Origin: an uncultured Bacteroidales bacterium
Lineage (GTDB): Bacteria; Bacteroidota; Bacteroidia; Bacteroidales; P3
Assembly (NCBI GenBank): GCA_900315935.1
Contig: ONBB01000008.1
Span: forward strand, 39,443-103,442
Reading direction: 5' to 3'
DNA length: 64,000 nt
Part shown: positions 58,340 through 64,000 of the stretch, in pieces
Numbering within the stretch: the stretch's first letter is position 1
Layout: every line of letters begins with the position of its first letter
Position numbers and translations under genes: made by a program
Notes under the pieces: model-generated
Database searches by the model: none
Told to the model about the DNA's origin: nothing
The model's input: only the letters and a program-made list of their open reading frames with translations

Positions 58340-61300
58340 CTACTGTTTCGGCACCGGCTGCAGGTCGAACACACCGGGCAGACGGCCGAGTTCGGGCATG
58401 ATGTCGCGGACACTGACCCGGAGGTCGGGCGACCGCATGGTCAGCTGCAGGTTGCGCTCCGTGTCGACCACCAGGGCCTGCAGCGGGACATTCCCCTTGT
58501 GGCGTTTGGCCATGGCATGCAACTGGGTGCAGAATGCCTCGTCCACATCGTTCAGCCTCACCTTGAAGCCCAACGTGGCTGTGTATTTGTCCATCACGCC
58601 TCCAAGGTTCATCATACTACTGATTTTGAGACGTGTGTAGCTTTTCTCGGCACCAGTCTTCTTGTCGGTGTAGCGGCTGGTGCGCACGAGGGCACGACAG
58701 TAGATGAAGGTATTGTCTATGAAGAAGTTGCGGAAGTCGGTATACTCCTGCTTGTATAGTTTGAGCTCGTAGCTTCCCGAGTAGTCGTCCAGCACCATGC
58801 TGCCGAACGCATCGCCCATCTTGCTGACCATCTCCTTGACACCCGACACCATGCCGCCAAAGCGCACCTCGCGGCCGTCGAGGGCCTCGAGGTTGTTCAG
58901 CGCGTCGACACCGATATTGGTAAAGGACTGCATCTCATATCGGTAGTCGTCCAGCGGGTGGCCGCTGAGGTAGGTCGACACTACCTCCTTCTCGTAGCGG
59001 CAGCGCTCGATGTTGGTCCAGGGCTGCACGTCGGGGATGGTCGGGTGCTCCTCCTCGGCTAGGTCGGCGCTCATGCTGAAGATGGACATCTGGTTGGAGG
59101 CGGCACCGTCCTGGCGGCGGATGGCCCAGCGCACCAGCTGGTCGAGGTAGGTCGGCGTGGTCTCGAGGTCGTTCTCCTTGTAGAAGTACTGCGCGCGGTG
59201 CATCTCGCCCACACCGTCGAAGGCACCGGCCTTGACCAGCACCTCCATGTTCTTCTTGTTGATAGAGTGCATGTCGATGCGCTTGAGGAAGTCGAAGATG
59301 TCCTTGAAGGGGCCGTTCTTCTCGCGCTCGGCGATAATGACGCTGCTGGCCGCCTCGCCCATGCCGCTGATGGCCTGCAGTCCGAAGCGTATCTTGCCGT
59401 CCTCGTCGACAGCGAAGTCCATCTGCGAGTGGTTCACCGAGGGGGCCGCCACCTCGACGCCCTGGCGCCGGCAGTCGTCCATCAGCTCGCGCACACGTCC
59501 TATGTCGGTCTGTGCCGAGGTCATGACGGCGGCCATGTACTCGGCAGGGTAGTTCGCCTTGAGGTAGGCCGTCTGGTAGGCCACCCACGAGTAGCAGGCG
59601 GCGTGGCTCTTGTTGAAGGCGTAGGAGGCGAATTTCTTCCAGTCCTCCCATATCTTCTTCAGTTTCTCGCGCGGGTGTCCGTTCTTCTCGCCGCCTTCGT
59701 AGAAGAGCACCTCCAGCTCGTTCATCTTGTCTATCTGCTTCTTGCCCATGGCCTTGCGCAGGGTGTCGCTCTGGCCTCGGGTGAAGTCCGCCAGCAGGCG
59801 GGAGAGGAGCATGACCTGCTCCTGGTAGACGGTGATGCCGTAGGTGTCCTTGAGGTACTTCTCCATCACCGGTATGTCGTACTCCACCGGCTTGCGTCCC
59901 TGCTTGCGGTCGATGAAGTCGGGGATGTAGTCCATGGGGCCTGGGCGGTAGAGGGCGTTCATGGCGATGAGGTCGTCGATGACATGGGGCTGCAGCTCGC
60001 GCAGGTACTTCTGCATGCCGGCCGACTCGAACTGGAACACACCCACCGTGTTGCCCTCGCAGAAGAGCTTGTAAGTCAGCTCGTCGTCGAGCGGCAGGTG
60101 GTCCATATCCACCTCGATGCCGCGCCCCTTCTTGAGCATGGCCACGCAGTTCTTGATGATGGTGAGGTTCTTCAGGCCGAGAAAGTCCATCTTGATAAGT
60201 CCCACCGTCTCGACCACGTGGCCGTCGTACTGCGTTACCAGCTGGTTGTCTATCACGCATATCGGGGCGATGTTGGTCAAGTCCTGCGAACCGATGATGA
60301 CACCGCAGGCGTGGATGCCCACCTGGCGGTTGGTATCTTCCAGCTCGGAGGCGTAGGTGAGCATCTGCTTCATCTTCACATCCTCCCCTTCCATAATGGC
60401 CTTCAGCTCGGGCACATACTTGTAGCAGTTCCGAAGGTTCACCTTGGGCGCCTTGCCGCTCTCGTCTTTCACGTTGTCGGGGAAGCCGCGGTCGGGGATG
60501 TAGCCCTTGAGCTTGTTGACCTCGCCCAGGGGTACCTTCTCCACGCGACCCACGTCGGCGATGGAGCTCTTGGTGGCCATGGTGCCGTAGGTGATGATAT
60601 GGGCCACGCGCTCCTTGCCATATTTCTCGGTTACCCAGTCGAGCACCAGCTCGCGTCCGGCGTCATCGAAATCGACATCGATATCGGGCAGCGAGATGCG
60701 GTCGGGGTTGAGGAAGCGTTCGAAGAGGAGGTCGTAGCGCAGGGGGTCGAGGTCGGTAATCCAAAGGCAGTAGGCCACCACGGAGCCTGCCGCCGAACCG
60801 CGGCCGGGGCCCACGCTGACGCCCAGCTCTTCGCGCGCGGCGCGTATGTAGTCGGAGACGATGAGGAAGTAGCCTGGGAAGCCCATGGTCTTGATGGTGT
60901 GGAGCTCGAAGCGGATGCGTTCCTGCTGTTCGGGCGTGAGTTCGTCGCCATAGCGCTTGTGTGCACCCTCCCACACGAGGTGCTCCAGGTAGTCGGCCTC
61001 GAACTTGATGCGGTAGAGTTTGTCGTATCCACCCAGGCGCTTGACCTTCTTCTCGGCGGCCTCGCGCTCCAAGACCACCTCGCCCTTCTCGTTGCGGGTG
61101 AACTCGTTGAAGAGGTCCTCCTCGGAGAAGCGTGCGCGCCACTGCTCCTCGGTGCCGAAACTGTCGGGGATGGGGAACATGGGCATGAGGGGGTCGGAGT
61201 CGATGCTGTAGGTCTCCACCTTGTCGGCAATCTCCATGGTGTTGGCCAGCGCCTCGGGCAGGTCGGCGAACAGGGCGGCCATCTCGTCGGGACTCTTGAG

Positions 61301-62125
61301 CCACTCCTGCTTGGTGTAGTGCATGCGGTTGGGGTCGTCGTAGTCCTTCTGGGTGGCCAGGCAGATGAGGTGGTCGTGGGCCTCGCCGTGTTCCTCCTCG
61401 ACGAAGTGGGAGTCGTTGGTGGCAATGAGCTTGATGCCGTGCTTGCGCGCCAGGGCGATGAGCTGGGGCTCCACCTTCTGCTGCTGGCGGTAGGTGTCGG
61501 TGTTGGCGTTGGGCTTGTCGGTGGGGTGGCGCATGAGCTCGATGTAGTAGTCGTCGCCGAAGCGCTCCTTGAACCAAAGCACCGCCCTTTCGGCCCCCTC
61601 GAGGTCGCCTTTGAGGAGCAGCTGCGGCACCTCGCCGCCGAGGCATGCCGAGGAGACAATGAGGCCCTCGCGGTACTGCTCCAGCACGTTGTGGTCGATA
61701 CGCGGACGGTCGTAGAAGCCGTCGGTGTAGGCGATGGAGGAGAGCTTGCAGAGGTTGTGGTAGCCGCGGAGGTTTTTGGCCAGGAGGATGAGGTGGTAGC
61801 CCGAGCGGTCGACGATGCGGTCGCGCCCGTTCTCGGGGTTCACCTCGCGCAGGTTCTTGTCCTTGTCGTAAAGGGTGCGGCGGGCGCAGTAGGCTTCGAT
61901 GCCGACGATGGGCTTGAAGAGCGGCTCGCCCTCCTTCGAGGCTTTGGAGTTCACCTTGGCGGCGGTGTCAAGGAAGTCCTTGATACCGAACATGTTGCCA
62001 TGGTCGGTAAGGGCCAGGCTGTGCATGCCGCAGCGGCGGGCTTTGGCGATGAGGTCGGGGACTTTCGACATGCCGTCGAGCATCGAGTAGTGCGAGTGCA
62101 CGTGGAGGTGGGTGAACTGTACCAT
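58340..62125 (-). CDS. dnaE: DNA polymerase III alpha subunit
   Basis: Main replicative polymerase; 1261 residues, normal length. N-terminal PHP domain (HLHVHSHYSMLDG ... ALTDHGNMFG), C-family polymerase core with SLPDIDVDFDD (catalytic Asp) and GPGRGSAAGS, tau-binding and helix-hairpin-helix region, and C-terminal OB-fold (VRFGGMVSGVKEM). Start at MVQFTHLHVHSHYS (62125); the open frame reaches 55 codons further but without similarity and across the promoter. Confidence 0.97.
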   Translation of the reverse strand: MVQFTHLHVHSHYSMLDGMSKVPDLIAKARRCGMHSLALTDHGNMFGIKDFLDTAAKVNSKASKEGEPLFKPIVGIEAYCARRTLYDKDKNLREVNPENGRDRIVDRSGYHLILLAKNLRGYHNLCKLSSIAYTDGFYDRPRIDHNVLEQYREGLIVSSACLGGEVPQLLLKGDLEGAERAVLWFKERFGDDYYIELMRHPTDKPNANTDTYRQQQKVEPQLIALARKHGIKLIATNDSHFVEEEHGEAHDHLICLATQKDYDDPNRMHYTKQEWLKSPDEMAALFADLPEALANTMEIADKVETYSIDSDPLMPMFPIPDSFGTEEQWRARFSEEDLFNEFTRNEKGEVVLEREAAEKKVKRLGGYDKLYRIKFEADYLEHLVWEGAHKRYGDELTPEQQERIRFELHTIKTMGFPGYFLIVSDYIRAAREELGVSVGPGRGSAAGSVVAYCLWITDLDPLRYDLLFERFLNPDRISLPDIDVDFDDAGRELVLDWVTEKYGKERVAHIITYGTMATKSSIADVGRVEKVPLGEVNKLKGYIPDRGFPDNVKDESGKAPKVNLRNCYKYVPELKAIMEGEDVKMKQMLTYASELEDTNRQVGIHACGVIIGSQDLTNIAPICVIDNQLVTQYDGHVVETVGLIKMDFLGLKNLTIIKNCVAMLKKGRGIEVDMDHLPLDDELTYKLFCEGNTVGVFQFESAGMQKYLRELQPHVIDDLIAMNALYRPGPMDYIPDFIDRKQGRKPVEYDIPVMEKYLKDTYGITVYQEQVMLLSRLLADFTRGQSDTLRKAMGKKQIDKMNELEVLFYEGGEKNGHPREKLKKIWEDWKKFASYAFNKSHAACYSWVAYQTAYLKANYPAEYMAAVMTSAQTDIGRVRELMDDCRRQGVEVAAPSVNHSQMDFAVDEDGKIRFGLQAISGMGEAASSVIIAEREKNGPFKDIFDFLKRIDMHSINKKNMEVLVKAGAFDGVGEMHRAQYFYKENDLETTPTYLDQLVRWAIRRQDGAASNQMSIFSMSADLAEEEHPTIPDVQPWTNIERCRYEKEVVSTYLSGHPLDDYRYEMQSFTNIGVDALNNLEALDGREVRFGGMVSGVKEMVSKMGDAFGSMVLDDYSGSYELKLYKQEYTDFRNFFIDNTFIYCRALVRTSRYTDKKTGAEKSYTRLKISSMMNLGGVMDKYTATLGFKVRLNDVDEAFCTQLHAMAKRHKGNVPLQALVVDTERNLQLTMRSPDLRVSVRDIMPELGRLPGVFDLQPVPKQ

Positions 62126-62191
62126 GGCGGATGGGCGTTGTGTGTTGATATTAAACGAAAAGCGGCGACCGACACCGCGGCGTCGGAAGTG

Positions 62192-62199
62192 CAAAGATA
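62192..62199 (-). promoter_or_regulatory. -7 box of dnaE
   Basis: TATCTTTG on minus, about 70 nt before the start codon. Confidence 0.6.
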
Positions 62200-62242
62200 C
62201 GCTTTTTTTTGCCACCGCGGCCGATTGTTGAAAACTATTTTT

Positions 62243-62276
62243 TTTGCCACCGAATGAAATATTTTGCGTACCTTTG
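62243..62276 (+). promoter_or_regulatory. Promoter of secreted coiled-coil gene
   Basis: -33 TTTG 62243-62246, -7 TACCTTTG 62269-62276. Confidence 0.65.
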
Positions 62277-62328
62277 CAACTAAATAGCATAACGAATATA
62301 GTATTAATCCATTTAAAAACAAACTATT

Positions 62329-63063
62329 ATGGTAAAGAAACTGTTATCCTTTGCAGCCGCCATGCTGCTGGTGGGCGCCCTCGTGGCCCAGAATGTGCAG
62401 GTAACGCCGGTACAGATTGGCGAGATGACCGCCAACGGCTACACCGTAACCCTCGACAAAGACCTGAAACTCACCGAGAAGGCCATGGAGAAGCGCATCA
62501 AGGAGGCCAAGCTCAAGACCTCGAAGGCCAAGCCCTACACCGCCTGCCTCAACCAGGTGTTCGCCGACCTGGCCGCCGAGCCGGTGGACTTCTACTTCAA
62601 ACTCGAAGAGAAAGGCAAGAAGAAAGACCGCAGCACCGAGCTGACCGTCTGCGTCATCCCCAAGGACCTCACCAGCAACCAGGAGGTACTGCAGGCCAAT
62701 GTGCGCAAGTTCCTCGAGGGCTTCGGCCAGTATGTGGCCAAGTTCGAGGCCGGCATCAATATGGAAGAGATGCAGAAGGAACTCGAGAAGGCCCAGAAGG
62801 CCCTCAAGGGCGCCGAGGGCGACTTCGCCGACCTGGAGAAGAGCATCAAGAAGGACCAGGATCGCATCGCCTCGAAGAAGAAGGACATCGAGGGCTACAA
62901 GTCCAAAATAGCCGATGCCGAGAAGGACATCAAGGACCTGGAGTCGAACATAAAGAATACCGAAAGCCAGAAAGCCCCCGCGCAGAAGAAGATAGAAGAG
63001 GCGAAGGAGAAGGTGAAGAAAGCCGAGGCCGAGGTGGAGAAATACCGCCGCCTGAGCGAGTAA
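62329..63063 (+). CDS. Secreted protein with C-terminal coiled coil
   Basis: 244 residues: signal peptide (MVKKLLSFAAAMLLVGALVAQ), a globular region to about 135, then a long Lys/Glu-rich coiled coil (QKELEKAQKALKGAEGDF ... KAEAEVEKYRRLSE). The globular part has no family I recognise. Ends in a very strong terminator. Confidence 0.75.
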   Translation: MVKKLLSFAAAMLLVGALVAQNVQVTPVQIGEMTANGYTVTLDKDLKLTEKAMEKRIKEAKLKTSKAKPYTACLNQVFADLAAEPVDFYFKLEEKGKKKDRSTELTVCVIPKDLTSNQEVLQANVRKFLEGFGQYVAKFEAGINMEEMQKELEKAQKALKGAEGDFADLEKSIKKDQDRIASKKKDIEGYKSKIADAEKDIKDLESNIKNTESQKAPAQKKIEEAKEKVKKAEAEVEKYRRLSE

Positions 63064-63089
63064 ACGCTGCCCGAAAACAGCCCGATTCA

Positions 63090-63120
63090 GGGCGCCGCGC
63101 ACCGCGCGGCGCCCTTTTTT
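63090..63120 (+). terminator. Terminator of coiled-coil gene
   Basis: Eleven-bp GC stem 63090-63100/63104-63114 then TTTTTT. Confidence 0.9.
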
Positions 63121-63139
63121 GCACCAAGACAAACAGCTG

Positions 63140-63195
63140 ACAACCAGCTACTTGAAAGCATCCTATTCTTCCCCTCTTCTTCTTCGGTAGGTGAA
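63140..63195 (-). repeat. Dispersed intergenic element, copy G (partial)
   Basis: Minus strand CGAAGAAGAAGAGGGGAAGA followed by ATAGGAT, similar to copies A-C. Confidence 0.5.
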
Positions 63196-63201
63196 CGGGC
63201 A

Positions 63202-63226
63202 CAATAAAGCGTGGAATCCGGCGTTA
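63202..63226 (+). promoter_or_regulatory. CAATAAA-N13-CGTTA element upstream of the microORF/DUF6266 array
   Basis: Exact copy about 105 nt before the first 32-codon ORF. Confidence 0.55.
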
Positions 63227-63261
63227 GGTGGAATAGCAGGACAACATTGATATTTATTTAA

Positions 63262-63311
63262 ACGACAACGCCGACAACAACGACAACTTTGGCTGCGCAA
63301 CACGCGCAGCC
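63262..63311 (+). repeat. 9-nt CGACAAC repeats and GC hairpin in leader
   Basis: CGACAACGC, CGACAACAA, CGACAACTT (63263-63289) are complementary to the GTTGTC repeats of the downstream units; then an 8-bp hairpin GGCTGCGC/GCGCAGCC (63291-63311). Confidence 0.75.
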
Positions 63312-63330
63312 CTGGCAGACAGAGAGATAT

Positions 63331-63429
63331 ATGGAAATAGGCACTGTCAGAAGACCGCAACGGAGAGGGCAAGCGCATGTTGCGCTTGCCAGAGTTGTCT
63401 GCGTTGTCAATGTTGTCGTAAAATATTAA
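63331..63429 (+). CDS. 32-residue tandem microORF, copy 1
   Basis: ATG to TAA, 32 codons: begins MEIGTVRRPQRRGQAHVALA and ends RVVCVVNVVVKY. Basic, Arg-rich first half and a Val-rich second half encoded by GTT-GTC 9-nt repeats. The only changes to copy 2 are E/K, V/D, one silent change and Y/H, so the frame is kept. Start context AGATATATGG. Whether it is translated cannot be told from sequence; the hairpin within it may instead be an RNA signal. Confidence 0.4.
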   Translation: MEIGTVRRPQRRGQAHVALARVVCVVNVVVKY

Positions 63430-63440
63430 AACACAAAGAT

Positions 63441-63539
63441 ATGAAAATAGGCACTGACAGAAGACCGCAACGGAGAGGGCAAGCGCATGTTGCGCTTGCC
63501 AGAGTTGTCTGTGTTGTCAATGTTGTCGTAAAACATTAA
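63441..63539 (+). CDS. 32-residue tandem microORF, copy 2
   Basis: Second copy: MKIGTDRRPQRRGQAHVALA and ends RVVCVVNVVVKH, stop TAA 11 nt before the DUF6266 ATG. Context AAAGATATG matches AGAGATATG of DUF6266. The Arg-rich start could contact nucleic acid, but that is speculation. No family recognised. Confidence 0.4.
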   Translation: MKIGTDRRPQRRGQAHVALARVVCVVNVVVKH

Positions 63540-63550
63540 AACATAGAGAT

Positions 63551-64000
63551 ATGGCAAAGTTAGAGCAAGGCATCCTCGGGCCGTTCCGGGGCAAGGTGGG
63601 TACGGTGGTGGGGTACCTGTGGCGCGGCCGCCACGTGGTACGCGGCTACCGCAGGGAGATTAACTATCCGAATACAGAGAACCAACAGGCTGAAAGAGAC
63701 TGGTTTGTGTCGATGGTGCGTTTTGCGGCCACGGCGCGGCAGGCGTTGCTGTTGGGCTTGCGCGAGCGCGCCGCCCGCGACCAGATGACCGAGGGCAACG
63801 CCTTCGTCAAGATGAACAAACACTGCTTCGGCCGTACACACGCCCCCGTCGCCGCCTGTGGCGGCGCCACCCCCTCTAGCTTAGAGGGGGAGTTGAAAAA
63901 ACTGCAACCGAACTCCTCCCCTAAGTTAGGGGAGGTGCCCGAAGGGCGGAGGAGTGTGTTGCAGGACGGAGGAGAGTATGGCTCCAAGGCCACACGCCCC
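63551..64000 (+). CDS. DUF6266 family protein, second copy, 3' end outside window
   Basis: 150 codons to the window edge. Residues 1-97 match DUF6266 (MAKLEQGILGPFRGKVGTVVGY, EGNAFVKMNKHCFG). Beginning directly after CFG, where the first copy also has an insertion, comes repeat-encoded sequence (SSLEGELKKLQPNSSPKLGE, VPEGRRS) from palindromic DNA at 63866-63958. Function unknown. Lies behind two tandem microORFs and a hairpin-rich leader. Confidence 0.75.
   Translation, partial: MAKLEQGILGPFRGKVGTVVGYLWRGRHVVRGYRREINYPNTENQQAERDWFVSMVRFAATARQALLLGLRERAARDQMTEGNAFVKMNKHCFGRTHAPVAACGGATPSSLEGELKKLQPNSSPKLGEVPEGRRSVLQDGGEYGSKATRP
63866..63958 (+). repeat. In-frame palindromic element in DUF6266 gene 2
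   Basis: Palindromes CCCCTCTA-GCT-TAGAGGGG and CTCCCCTAA-GT-TAGGGGAG, then GTGCCCGAAGGGCGGAGGAG. The last part recurs in many Bacteroidota genomes as far as I recall; here it codes KLGEVPEGRRS, like the palindromic elements that insert in frame in Rickettsia genes. Confidence 0.7.

Larger units (their letters stand above)
63328..63547 (+). repeat. 110-nt tandem duplication in the DUF6266 leader
   Basis: Unit 1 63328-63437 and unit 2 63438-63547 differ at only a few bases. Each holds a perfect 10-bp hairpin GGCAAGCGCA/TGCGCTTGCC and a 9-nt period GTTGTCNNN, and ends in an AGATATG start context that also begins the DUF6266 gene. Confidence 0.95.

Noticed and set aside
63328-63547. Diversity-generating retroelement or CRISPR leader
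   Set aside because: Only two copies, no reverse transcriptase or cas gene nearby, and no template/variable repeat bias toward adenines.

Overview
The window comes from a member of the Bacteroidales (Bacteroidota). Evidence: promoters of the TTTG / TAnnTTTG type in front of many genes and tRNAs, four secreted proteins ending in type IX secretion sorting domains, a tmRNA whose tag reads GERNYALAA, and families typical of this order (GSCFA, calycin-like, DUF4153, DUF6266, BspA-like LRR, S46 and C10 peptidases, BtuB-like TonB receptor with an extended signal peptide). Coding DNA is rather GC-rich for the phylum. I cannot name a genus.

Layout. 1-2.1 kb: end of a HepT-like toxin, a fragment of an acetyltransferase and a Na/Pi cotransporter. 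2.4-3.5 kb: tRNA-His, tRNA-Asp and tmRNA. 3.5-12.9 kb (all minus): asnS, an AT-rich type II restriction-modification pair, manC-thyA, nadD with a secreted protein, birA, and frr-pyrH. 12.9-20.9 kb: two C10 (streptopain-like) proteases with T9SS tails. 20.9-31.1 kb: comF-queA-pssA-OmpA/TPR lipoprotein, a first DUF6266 gene, an ATC-hydrolase gene with a methyltransferase stub, an AddB-like nuclease and a sugar-nucleotidyltransferase. 31.2-35.7 kb (plus): zapB-like, zapA, a probable 6S RNA, rny, lgt, gpmA and a lipoprotein. 36 kb: tRNA-Ser, tRNA-Pro, tRNA-Arg. 36.6-49.9 kb: S46 dipeptidyl-peptidase, threonine dehydrogenase-like SDR, AAA ATPase, ddl-GSCFA, BspA-like protein, TonB receptor and a sulfatase-modifying-factor-like protein. 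49.9-58.1 kb: tRNA-Val, DUF2147, nitroreductase-comEC-M14 peptidase, DUF4153, bcp-tonB-calycin and dus. 58.3-64 kb: dnaE, a secreted coiled-coil protein, and a second DUF6266 gene behind two tandem 32-codon ORFs.

Most of the gene content is housekeeping (translation, nucleotide, lipoprotein and wall precursor metabolism) mixed with secreted peptidases and adhesin-like proteins. The unusual content is in the DNA. (1) A second, promoter-like signal, CAATAAA-13 nt-CGTTA, occurs six times exactly and twice in weaker form, nearly always just upstream of genes that lack the usual TAnnTTTG box. (2) Degenerate tandem repeats of 7-9 nt occur both between genes and in frame inside conserved genes (thyA, queA, birA, manC, GSCFA, TonB receptor, DUF6266). 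(3) A dispersed intergenic element with a GAAGAGAGG core is present in about seven copies. (4) The DUF6266 loci have large inverted-repeat or tandem-repeat leaders. These four are the best candidates for something not yet described.
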